A stretch of 32,301 nucleotides of DNA, from IMG/VR virus record IMGVR_UViG_3300031631_000356, positions 1 to 32,301 of that record; one strand, given 5' to 3'. The notes under the pieces are model-generated. The model saw only the letters and a list, made by a program, of their open reading frames with translations, made no database searches and was not told where the DNA came from. This document shows positions 26,080 through 32,301 of the stretch, in pieces; the stretch's first letter is position 1; every line of letters starts with the position of its first letter. Made by a program: the position numbers and the translations under genes. Source of the DNA: a virus.

Positions 26080-27393
26080 CTAGTTACCCAGTCCGATCCG
26101 AAACGTCTTACCGCCGGGGCTGCTGCTGCCGCTCACGGAGTCGCCGGTCCATGGGCCGGACTGCTTGAACAGGTAGCGGTACTTGATGATGTCGCCGCCT
26201 AAATCGCGGATGTTTGGGTCAGCCTGAAGCGCGGCGGCTGGCAGGTAGAGACACAGGCCGTTGCCCGTGCTGACGTTGCTCAGGCCTACTATCAAGCTGT
26301 GCAGTTCGCGCCGTAGGATTGTGCCCTGGGTGAGCGCCGGGGTCTCGATGCTGGTCAAAATGTCGACGTCACAAACGAAGTCGGTGACCTCATAGTCGGC
26401 GATCCCAATCGGAGTCGCCGCAGTACCACGGGCGCCGAGCGTCCAGGATAGAGACGCGCTGAACTCGTCTACAATCAGGTCGGTCTTTGCTTCAGCGGCC
26501 GGGCTCGTCACTCCATTCACGGCGGCCATCGAGACCGCCGTGACCGCCTGAAGCATATGCGCCGCGCAGCCGTCCGCGATTACAGGGTCAACGATGTTGA
26601 TTCCTGCGGTGACGCTCGCGTCAAAGTTATCGTCGAAGATGTGGGCACACTCGATGGTCCAAGAGAACTTGACCATGCGCGGGCTGGTGGTGATGTTGAG
26701 CGCGCTCGGGCGACACCCTACCGCGTACCAGCGAAAGCCGTCACCGTCGCCTCGGAATGACAACGACGCGCCCAACTCTCCAAACTGAGTAGCCGTTGAG
26801 AACGTCGAGCCGATCCGCATATCACCCGACGGCAGTGACGTCATGGCGGGCGATATCGTGATAACCACGCCTGCAATGCCTGTTACAAAGGAGTAGTTGC
26901 CAACCCCCCCCTGCGCTTGGCAAACCATCGCGCCGACTGTGTACTTCGCCGGGTCGGTCGCGGTGAACTCCGTGAACGACGCAGCCCCTGCAACCGGGTC
27001 AAACACAGCGGTGTTCGCGGTGTAACGCAGCACCGCGTTGAGCATTTTCCCGATTGGGTGCGCCGAGTAATCGGCGAACGTAGTAGCCGAGCCGATCATC
27101 GTCACGACTTGATCGATCTGAATCTGCCCAGTCCGCCGCGGGATCGGGTTGCCGTTCGCGTCACACGCGGTATTCGCCTCTGGTGCGTGAGTATAGAAGC
27201 CCGTGCGAGTATCGGGGCGCTCGTCAACCGGCAACTCGCCAGCCACGACAATCGGCGCCCGCTCGCACTCAAGAGATACGTAGGTGAGCGCGCCGACTGC
27301 CACTACGTCCGGCATCCCGGTTAATGGGTTGATGCTCCCGAAGCTCGCCTCGGTGGCGACGCTGAGCGACTTGATATGTGGGGTGCCGCTCAT
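26080..27393 (-). CDS. Major tail (tube) protein
   Basis: 437 residues from ATG 27393, which overlaps the upstream stop (ATGA). The sequence extends further upstream in frame but that part is Arg/Ser-rich and unlike protein. Opens MSGTPHIKSLSVATEASFGS, then beta-rich repeats (ALTYVSLECERAPIVVAGEL, IQIDQVVTMIGSATTFADYS, GMRIGSTFSTATQ-like strands) and the C-terminal ATILRRELHSL-type strand LIVGLSNVSTGNGLCLYLPA. The position, directly before the chaperone pair and after the tail terminator, is that of the tail tube gene. The length is above the usual 150-300 residues, suggesting extra surface domains. Confidence 0.7.
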   Translation of the reverse strand: MSGTPHIKSLSVATEASFGSINPLTGMPDVVAVGALTYVSLECERAPIVVAGELPVDERPDTRTGFYTHAPEANTACDANGNPIPRRTGQIQIDQVVTMIGSATTFADYSAHPIGKMLNAVLRYTANTAVFDPVAGAASFTEFTATDPAKYTVGAMVCQAQGGVGNYSFVTGIAGVVITISPAMTSLPSGDMRIGSTFSTATQFGELGASLSFRGDGDGFRWYAVGCRPSALNITTSPRMVKFSWTIECAHIFDDNFDASVTAGINIVDPVIADGCAAHMLQAVTAVSMAAVNGVTSPAAEAKTDLIVDEFSASLSWTLGARGTAATPIGIADYEVTDFVCDVDILTSIETPALTQGTILRRELHSLIVGLSNVSTGNGLCLYLPAAALQADPNIRDLGGDIIKYRYLFKQSGPWTGDSVSGSSSPGGKTFRIGLGN

Positions 27394-27872
27394 ACGCTGA
27401 CCTCTCGATATGTTACTGGGTTGGGAATAGTGAGCACGAATCCGACCTCTGCATCGCCCTGGTCGAGCGGTTCGCGTGTCGGCTGCTGTGCGGGAGCAAT
27501 CGAGACAATGCCAGTAGTGGCGCAGTCCCATTGTAGATGCTGCTGAATTGCGGCCTGGATGGTCGCGCAGTCCTCTTGAGCCAAGTCCCATCGGCGGGCT
27601 CGGTCAATCTGACTATAGAGGTAGACGACCTTGACCTCGATGATGGCCGTCAAGCGTCCCGCCGGGGTGCCCGCTTCGCCGTCGTCTAGCGGCATCACAT
27701 CGGACGGCCGCACCACGAAGTCGCGGGTTTGGCCTCTGCTCGGGTCGGCGATAACGTCCGGGGTCCAAGCGCCGTCAGACTCCGCGAGAACGAACGGTCG
27801 AGACGCATCAGACCGCGGCGTGGAGCCACTCACGAGCGCCGCTATCCTGTCGACTGCTAGGCGGATACCCAC
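27390..27872 (-). CDS. Tail terminator-like protein, 160 aa
   Basis: GTG at 27872 overlaps the upstream stop (TAGTG). The sequence GIRLAVDRIAALVSGSTPRS, FVVRPSDVMPLDDGEAGTPA, GRLTAIIEVKVVYLYSQIDR, QEDCATIQAAIQQHLQWDCA, GDAEVGFVLTIPNPVTYREV has the helix-strand-helix layout of gpU/tail-terminator proteins, which cap the tube and join it to the head. Genomic position before the tube gene supports this. No decisive motif. Confidence 0.6.
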   Translation of the reverse strand: MGIRLAVDRIAALVSGSTPRSDASRPFVLAESDGAWTPDVIADPSRGQTRDFVVRPSDVMPLDDGEAGTPAGRLTAIIEVKVVYLYSQIDRARRWDLAQEDCATIQAAIQQHLQWDCATTGIVSIAPAQQPTREPLDQGDAEVGFVLTIPNPVTYREVSV

Positions 27873-28396
27873 TAGATCACCCCCCCAGTGTTGAAGGTAT
27901 CGCGCAACGAATCGGCCTTGAACGACCGATCCAGCGTGTACTCAAGCCACCGTTGGATCTTCTTTCTGGTCGCCGGCCTCAACACCATGAACGGGCGCGC
28001 CGGGAGTGCGACGTGTCCCGGCCCAATGTCCCTACCCTCGACGCGACGCCCCCCGATGACACGAGCGCCCTCGTCTGCTTTCTTCCGCAGCCGCTTGCCG
28101 GTGATGGTGCCGTTGTGAACAAATCGCCCGTAATACTCACCAACCTTGATGCGCCCCGTTGTCTTGCGGAATGAGATCTTGATCGTCTCCAGCATTGACC
28201 CGTTTTCGGTCAGGTCGACCGGGGTGTCCTCCATACCCTTCGTCTTGTATGGCGCATACTGCCCGCCGTCTGGACCGATGCCGCGGTACGCCATGACAAT
28301 CGTATCCTCACGGATGATTTTCATGAGGGCACGGTTCTGCTTTTTGCTCATCAGGTTGACTTCACGCTGAGTGATTTTGACGATCACGCTAGGCAC
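27872..28396 (-). CDS. Head-tail connector / tail completion protein (HK97 gp10 / virion morphogenesis type)
   Basis: 174 residues, strongly basic. GTG 28396 (TAGTG overlap; GAGG upstream). The core (MSKKQNRALMKIIREDTIVM, GQYAPYKTKGMEDTPVDLTE, GSMLETIKISFRKTTGRIKV, EYYGRFVHNGT) and the end (LPARPFMVLRPATRKKIQRW) follow the phage morphogenesis/gp10 pattern, in which LTxxGxLxxSI, YAxxxxxG and a late ARPFL motif are characteristic. It joins head and tail or completes the tail. Confidence 0.75.
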   Translation of the reverse strand: MPSVIVKITQREVNLMSKKQNRALMKIIREDTIVMAYRGIGPDGGQYAPYKTKGMEDTPVDLTENGSMLETIKISFRKTTGRIKVGEYYGRFVHNGTITGKRLRKKADEGARVIGGRRVEGRDIGPGHVALPARPFMVLRPATRKKIQRWLEYTLDRSFKADSLRDTFNTGGVI

Positions 28397-29400
28397 TAGC
28401 GAGCCCTCACAACACGCACGCGAGGCACCGACGAGAACCCAGCCGACACTACGCCGGGGCCGGGGCCTGTGACTGCTTCGAGCTCGCCCACGTCAACGAT
28501 GCCATCTCTGTCGAGGTCTACCCAAATCGGCCGCATGGCGTCAGCATACAGGCCCGTCTTGCGGCGCTGGTCGACACTCGACTCGGTGCCGAATGCTCGG
28601 GTCCAATAGTGCTGAAAGGTCTCAAGGTCTCCACGGGTCGCCGCGACTTTCGCCGCAACCATGTAACCATGCACGAGCTGTAGCCCTGCATTCTGCGAGG
28701 CTACATCATCGACCGTGGCCCGTTGCCCGTCGCTTGTGGTGTATGCGTGAACATCGGTGTCGATGCGGTTCGCGAGCTCAGCGTACATCGCGTCAATCTG
28801 AGGCTGATACGATGCGTCGCGGTGCCCGAGATTCTGGAACTCAGGGAATGCCGCGACGAATGAGGCATCGGTCAGGCCCGATTGCCAGACCACGCGCACG
28901 ACTTTGACCAGCCCTTGAGCGTAGGTAACATCAAACGGCAAGACGCGGGTGTACGCCACCGACCATTCTGTCCCGCTATAGTCGACAGCGGCCGTCACGT
29001 TGGCCGGCCCAATCGGCGCATACCACGCCGCGAACTGAAGCGTTGAGACGCCGGTCAGCGGTGCCGCAATCGGAAGCGGCTGCGCGAGTAGGATAGCCGT
29101 ACCGTCGACGCGGATAACGCGGATTGGGAACGACTCACCCTCGGCGGTCACTAGATAGGCCGCACCGAACTTGACGAAATCGGCAGGGATGACAGGCGCC
29201 CCCGCTGCGGTTAGTACCGTCCGGTCGGTGTTGATGCCGCCCACTATAATCGACACATCCGCGACGGGTTGAGCCATCGCGACAGAGTACGCGCCGATGG
29301 TCAGATTCACGCCTGCGATTGAATCCAGAGGCTCGGGCGCCTCCCACATGAAGTTAGCCGATGCGCCTAGCCTGAACGTGCGCGGGTAGAGGGTCGACAC
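28396..29400 (-). CDS. Head-tail connector-region protein with C-terminal EF-hand loop, 334 aa
   Basis: The N-terminal 150 residues are beta-rich (FRLGASANFMWEAPEPLDSI, DVSIIVGGINTDRTVLTAAG, YAPIGPANVTAAVDYSGTEW). A helical part follows (SFVAAFPEFQNLGHRDASYQ, PQIDAMYAELANRIDTDVHA, HGYMVAAKVAATRGDLETFQ) whose DASFxxxFPEF and helix pattern resembles phage head-tail adaptor (gp6-like) proteins. Residues 295-306 form a textbook EF-hand/dockerin-type calcium loop, DLDRDGIVDVGE. It looks like a fusion of an adaptor with extra surface domains. GTG start after the upstream stop. Confidence 0.62.
   Translation of the reverse strand: MSTLYPRTFRLGASANFMWEAPEPLDSIAGVNLTIGAYSVAMAQPVADVSIIVGGINTDRTVLTAAGAPVIPADFVKFGAAYLVTAEGESFPIRVIRVDGTAILLAQPLPIAAPLTGVSTLQFAAWYAPIGPANVTAAVDYSGTEWSVAYTRVLPFDVTYAQGLVKVVRVVWQSGLTDASFVAAFPEFQNLGHRDASYQPQIDAMYAELANRIDTDVHAYTTSDGQRATVDDVASQNAGLQLVHGYMVAAKVAATRGDLETFQHYWTRAFGTESSVDQRRKTGLYADAMRPIWVDLDRDGIVDVGELEAVTGPGPGVVSAGFSSVPRVRVVRAR
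28483..28518 (-). other. EF-hand (dockerin-type) calcium-binding loop coding segment
   Basis: Encodes DLDRDGIVDVGE: Asp at loop positions 1, 3, 5 and 9, Gly at 6, a hydrophobic residue at 8 and Glu at 12, all the consensus EF-hand ligands. Only one loop is present and it lies near the C-terminus. Confidence 0.75.
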
Positions 29401-29403
29401 CTA

Positions 29404-29625
29404 TCAGCCCTCCGCCTTAGGCTTGCGCCGCCGCTTGCGGGTGGGCTTCGGCGGGTCGAGCAAAGCCAGCGCGGGCGCGCCGTCGATGCCCGGATAAGAT
29501 GCGTTGACGGTCGCCGCCAACTCTTGCGAGCAGTCGACGACACACCCCGTGCTGTGCATAGCACCGCCCGGGGAAGAGGCGAACACAGCCCTAGGGTCCG
29601 CAGGATTGAACCTGTAATTTGCCAT
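29404..29625 (-). CDS. Small virion-region protein, 73 aa
   Basis: ATG 29625 has GGAGG upstream (in GGAGGGCGCGAAC). Product MANYRFNPADPRAVFASSPG, then VVDCSQELAATVNASYPGID and a basic Lys/Arg/Pro tail (PPKPTRKRRRKPKAEG). Small proteins with a lysine/arginine-rich tail often lie just after the capsid gene and act as head or neck fittings. No family assigned. Confidence 0.65.
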   Translation of the reverse strand: MANYRFNPADPRAVFASSPGGAMHSTGCVVDCSQELAATVNASYPGIDGAPALALLDPPKPTRKRRRKPKAEG

Positions 29626-29642
29626 GTTCGCGCCCTCCTAGA

Positions 29643-30668
29643 CTAGACCAAGCAGGCCGAAATCCGAAACCCGAGGTCAGTGTTGATCGCGGTGTAGGCG
29701 TTCGCCTGCGACGCGCGGAACCACTGCACTAGACGGTTTGAGGACTCGAACGAATCCGCCAAGAACGGGTGCGCGGAGAAGTCCGCAGCGGCCGTCGGGG
29801 CAAGGCTGATAGCGTTGCCGGTGCTGACAGTGCGCGGTGTCGCGTTGCCCATCTTGCCCATCCACACCTGATTGGTCCACATGAACGCAGCCGCGCCGGC
29901 GAGTCCCAGGTTGGCGGTGTTCTGCACGTAGTCGCCGACGAACACTCGCGAGGCATCGACGCCGGTTGCCTCGGCGATGACGCCGCGCAACATGGCGAAG
30001 TTATCGTTGGCGCTGAGCACTCGAGAGCCGACGCCCACGTTGAGCGCCGCAGACAAGTAGCCGCGAGTCTCCGGGTGGCGGTTGAGTGCAACGGCAACAT
30101 CGACGCTTAGGACGATGGTATCGGGACGCTCGCCGAAAGCCTGCAAGGGCACGGTCTGCGTCGCGACGAGCGCAAGGTCGCTGATTGGAGTCGATGCCGC
30201 GGCGGACCAAATGACACCACCACCGCCCAACCCTGCGGCCGTTGAGGTAACCCAACCGGTCGGCACACCAAAGAGCAAGTCGACGAGCCGCTGCTCGGCT
30301 TTCTGCTTCGTGACGCGCGCGGCCTGAGTCGCACGCCGCACGCCAAGGTCGCCGAGCTGGTCGATGATTTCGTCCAGCCGCTTGTCCATGCCGACTTTGT
30401 GCCCGAAGTCGATGCAGTTGAACGCGCCAACGATCGGGTCGAACGTCACGCCCTGGGAGAACTCGCCCATGCGCCCACGGGCGATGTCGATGTCTGCCGC
30501 GCCGGCATAGCCGCGAGGGTCATCTGACAAGAACGTGCCCGAGATTTCGGGAACGATGATTTCGGGCAGTACGCCCGAGTCACACAAGAACCGCTGCTCG
30601 AGGCCTTCGGCCGCGAACTTGGTCAAGATATTGTTTACCGGATGCGATCCGGCACGAGAAAGAGCCAT
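29643..30668 (-). CDS. Major capsid protein, lambda gpE-like
   Basis: 341 residues, the same length as lambda gpE. Begins MALSRAGSHPVNNILTKFAA, includes GEFSQGVTFDPIVGAFNCID, FGHKVGMDKRLDEIIDQLGD, LRxxTQAARVTKQKAEQRLV-type helix (RRATQAARVTKQKAEQRLVD) and the C-terminal WTNQVWMGKMGNATPRTVST. The HK97-fold long helix, and gene order protease/scaffold - decoration - capsid, support the assignment. GGAGG lies 7-8 bases upstream of ATG 30668, a strong ribosome-binding site as expected for the most abundant protein. Confidence 0.85.
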   Translation of the reverse strand: MALSRAGSHPVNNILTKFAAEGLEQRFLCDSGVLPEIIVPEISGTFLSDDPRGYAGAADIDIARGRMGEFSQGVTFDPIVGAFNCIDFGHKVGMDKRLDEIIDQLGDLGVRRATQAARVTKQKAEQRLVDLLFGVPTGWVTSTAAGLGGGGVIWSAAASTPISDLALVATQTVPLQAFGERPDTIVLSVDVAVALNRHPETRGYLSAALNVGVGSRVLSANDNFAMLRGVIAEATGVDASRVFVGDYVQNTANLGLAGAAAFMWTNQVWMGKMGNATPRTVSTGNAISLAPTAAADFSAHPFLADSFESSNRLVQWFRASQANAYTAINTDLGFRISACLV

Positions 30669-30683
30669 GATTCAGCCTCCAGT

Positions 30684-31094
30684 TTAGATTGCGGGTCCGT
30701 CGACAATGAGAACGCGAATGACGTCACCGGCAGCGGCGCCAGTAGCCGCGTGGGTCGCACTCGGCAACCAGTTGGCGCAATGCACGCCGCCGCCGACGTG
30801 GGCAACTAGCGCGCCTGTGCCGACTTCAGCCATAAGCGCAAGCGCGCCCGCGGCTGCGAGAATGCCCGCGCCGCCTGCGATGGCGTAGGAAATACCAAAC
30901 ACCTGTACCGCGGTGGGCTGCGCGACTGTGACACCGAGCGCGATGCCCTCTTGGACGATTCCCATCGTGCGAGGGTTGCCCGCGCCGGGAAGCCCGATGT
31001 TCCCGGTTGGGTCAGTAGAGACCATTGAGAATTGTGGGATCGCCGCTGCGCCGTCGCTGATGAGCGTGATTGTGTTGTCGGTCGATGCAGCCAT
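30684..31094 (-). CDS. Head decoration protein (gpD-like position)
   Basis: 136 residues. MAASTDNTITLISDGAAAIP, QFSMVSTDPTGNIGLPGAGN, VQEGIALGVTVAQPTAVQVF, then ATHAATGAAAGDVIRVLIVD at the end. Such Ala/Gly-rich beta-barrel proteins between protease and capsid genes belong to decoration or capsid-stabilising proteins (gpD or DUF2190-like). It overlaps the protease stop by one base (TAATG). Confidence 0.72.
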   Translation of the reverse strand: MAASTDNTITLISDGAAAIPQFSMVSTDPTGNIGLPGAGNPRTMGIVQEGIALGVTVAQPTAVQVFGISYAIAGGAGILAAAGALALMAEVGTGALVAHVGGGVHCANWLPSATHAATGAAAGDVIRVLIVDGPAI

Positions 31095-32301
31095 TAGTTG
31101 GCCCCCTTCATGACTTCGATGTATTCGTTTCGGTGTTGAGCCTTGAAGGCATCAACGGCCGCTTTGGTGTTGGCGCCAGCGTTCGCCGAGCAGTAGTCGG
31201 CGACCCAGCCCTCGAAACCGGCAGCGGTCGCGAGCGTGGTGTTGACCGGGCCGGCGAACGGCTTGCCGCCCACGGACGAACCAGCGAGCCCCGCGTTTGA
31301 GGCGCCAGCGGCTTTGCCCTCAAGTGCGCTAAAGAGCCGACACTTGGACTGCGCCGCCGATGCGGTCGCGAGCGTGACACCGCGGCGCATTGCGTACGCC
31401 TGGGTGGCCTGCGCTTCGGCATCGTACAGGTGCTCGGCGATGGCGCGGTCGTTGTCGGTCGTACCGATACGGCCGGACGTGATGAGCGCGTCGATTCGGC
31501 TGTTACGCTCAGCGGCGCGAGCGCCCTGGACGTGTAGCGCGAGAACCGCAGACTTGGACTCGGCGGTCGCGAGAGCGGCACGAAGTCGGTTGAGTTCGAT
31601 ATCCGCGGCGACTGCGCCCGCGTCCTCGAGCTCGTCTTCGATCAGTTTCTCGGCGTCCTCGTCGGTGTCAAGGTCAAGGGCTTCAACCTCTTCCTCGCCA
31701 TCTTCCATGGACGCGGCGCGAAGAGCCAGCAGCTCAGTTTCGATTTCCTCCCGGCTCATTTCGCCGGGGATTGGCAGACCCATCGGGCCCTCCTTTTCCC
31801 GGTCTCCCGGGTCTGTTGATTCTTGAGCGACAGCTTGCGAGCCGTCGGGTCGACCTGCGCCAATAGCGGGGCCGACAATCGCGTCGATGAGACCAGCGGC
31901 GAGCGCGGCCCGTGCTGGCAACGTCGCGCCGCTTCCGAAGTCGGCCGCTACTTTTGCGCGGTCTCGCCCTCGATTGGCTGCTACGTCGTCGAGCAGCTGC
32001 CCGGCGAAGTCATCGACTATGGCCTGATACTGCTCGGCCTCTTCGCTGCGAGGGTCTGGCACCTTGGCCGGGGTCTGCGACGATATGAAACGCCGCTCGC
32101 CTTTTGGAAGGTCCGCCTTGCTCAGCATGACGCCGAGGCACCCTATCGAGGACGTGGACTGCGCTTCAATGCGGCCTGCCGCGCTGGCGAGCCAATACGC
32201 AGCCGAGCAACACGCGCCGTCTACCTGGACGGTCGTAGGCTTAGCACAGTCGCGGATTGCGGCCATTGCGCGCCGCACGCCATCGACCATTCCGCCGGGT
32301 G
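31094..32301 (-). CDS. Prohead protease/scaffold, S49 peptidase gpC-like (5' end outside window)
   Basis: Partial: the frame stays open to the window edge and the three visible codons before the first internal ATG read PGG, completing the S49 motif (SPGGMVDGVRRAMAAI), so the true start lies beyond 32301. The catalytic Ser is in VDGACCSAAYWLASAAGRIE, and a Lys 47 residues later (SSQTPAKVPDPRSEE) corresponds to the Ser-Lys dyad of lambda gpC. After the protease domain come a linker, an acidic coiled-coil part (MEDGEEEVEALDLDTDEDAE) and a scaffold-like segment (AAERNSRIDALITSGRIG). It matures the prohead and should cleave off its own scaffold part. Confidence 0.88.
   Translation of the reverse strand, partial: PGGMVDGVRRAMAAIRDCAKPTTVQVDGACCSAAYWLASAAGRIEAQSTSSIGCLGVMLSKADLPKGERRFISSQTPAKVPDPRSEEAEQYQAIVDDFAGQLLDDVAANRGRDRAKVAADFGSGATLPARAALAAGLIDAIVGPAIGAGRPDGSQAVAQESTDPGDREKEGPMGLPIPGEMSREEIETELLALRAASMEDGEEEVEALDLDTDEDAEKLIEDELEDAGAVAADIELNRLRAALATAESKSAVLALHVQGARAAERNSRIDALITSGRIGTTDNDRAIAEHLYDAEAQATQAYAMRRGVTLATASAAQSKCRLFSALEGKAAGASNAGLAGSSVGGKPFAGPVNTTLATAAGFEGWVADYCSANAGANTKAAVDAFKAQHRNEYIEVMKGAN

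Noticed and set aside
26080-27591. Extended version of the tail tube gene starting at 27591
   Set aside because: The extra 66 residues are Arg/Ser-rich and overlap the terminator gene; the ATGA-coupled ATG at 27393 begins a tail-tube-like N-terminus.

Overview
The window is a GC-rich stretch (about two-thirds G+C by eye) of a tailed double-stranded DNA phage or prophage (Caudoviricetes). The structural genes indicate a long non-contractile tail: there is a tail tube protein, a frameshifted tail chaperone pair and a tape measure, but no sheath. GTG starts are common and most neighbouring genes overlap by 4 nt (ATGA/GTGA) or 1 nt (TAGTG/TAATG). A GC-rich host is likely. A diderm host is suggested, not proven, by small spanin-like genes with a membrane segment plus coiled coil. 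I see no integrase, terminase, portal, tRNA, rRNA, insertion sequence or CRISPR array, so lifestyle cannot be decided and the packaging genes must lie to the right of the window.

Late region (about 13.36-32.30 kb, all minus strand, read right to left). The order resembles lambda: a gpC-like S49 protease/scaffold (cut by the window edge), a decoration protein, a 341-residue gpE-like major capsid protein, head-tail connector and completion proteins, tail terminator, tail tube, a G/G-T chaperone pair with a -1 slippery site, and a 549-residue tape measure. A set of mostly unrecognised tail-tip or fibre proteins follows, one ending in a lamin-tail domain. The region ends with an amidase endolysin and five small membrane, coiled-coil or exported proteins that form the lysis cassette.

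Junction (about 12.6-13.6 kb). The only two plus-strand genes encode a cysteine-rich protein and a SleB-like wall hydrolase. They start from an AT-rich spacer with a 23-bp direct repeat and a perfect 8-bp dyad, next to a good minus-strand sigma70-type promoter. The hydrolase gene runs tail-to-tail into the last lysis gene with a 72-bp antisense overlap.

Early region (12.64-0.28 kb, minus strand). About 21 tightly coupled genes probably form one transcript from the 12.7 kb promoter: small regulators (three XRE helix-turn-helix proteins), RecT annealase, a VRR-NUC nuclease, a Dam-like adenine methylase with an internal minisatellite, a replication initiator, a pentapeptide-repeat protein, a MazG-type nucleotide pyrophosphohydrolase, a DnaB-type helicase, a C5-cytosine methyltransferase and an N4/N6 methyltransferase. 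The initiator gene contains five dyad iterons, as in lambda O, so it probably contains the replication origin.

The most unusual feature is extensive dual coding. (1) The whole C5-methyltransferase gene has a second open frame of 377 codons whose translation also carries a recognisable phage protein motif set. (2) The low-complexity linker of the initiator is overprinted by two small coiled-coil ORFs, the first preceded by a near-perfect Shine-Dalgarno. The left 275 bases hold no gene but carry a 14-15 bp repeat at an exact 39-bp period, interleaved with hairpins.
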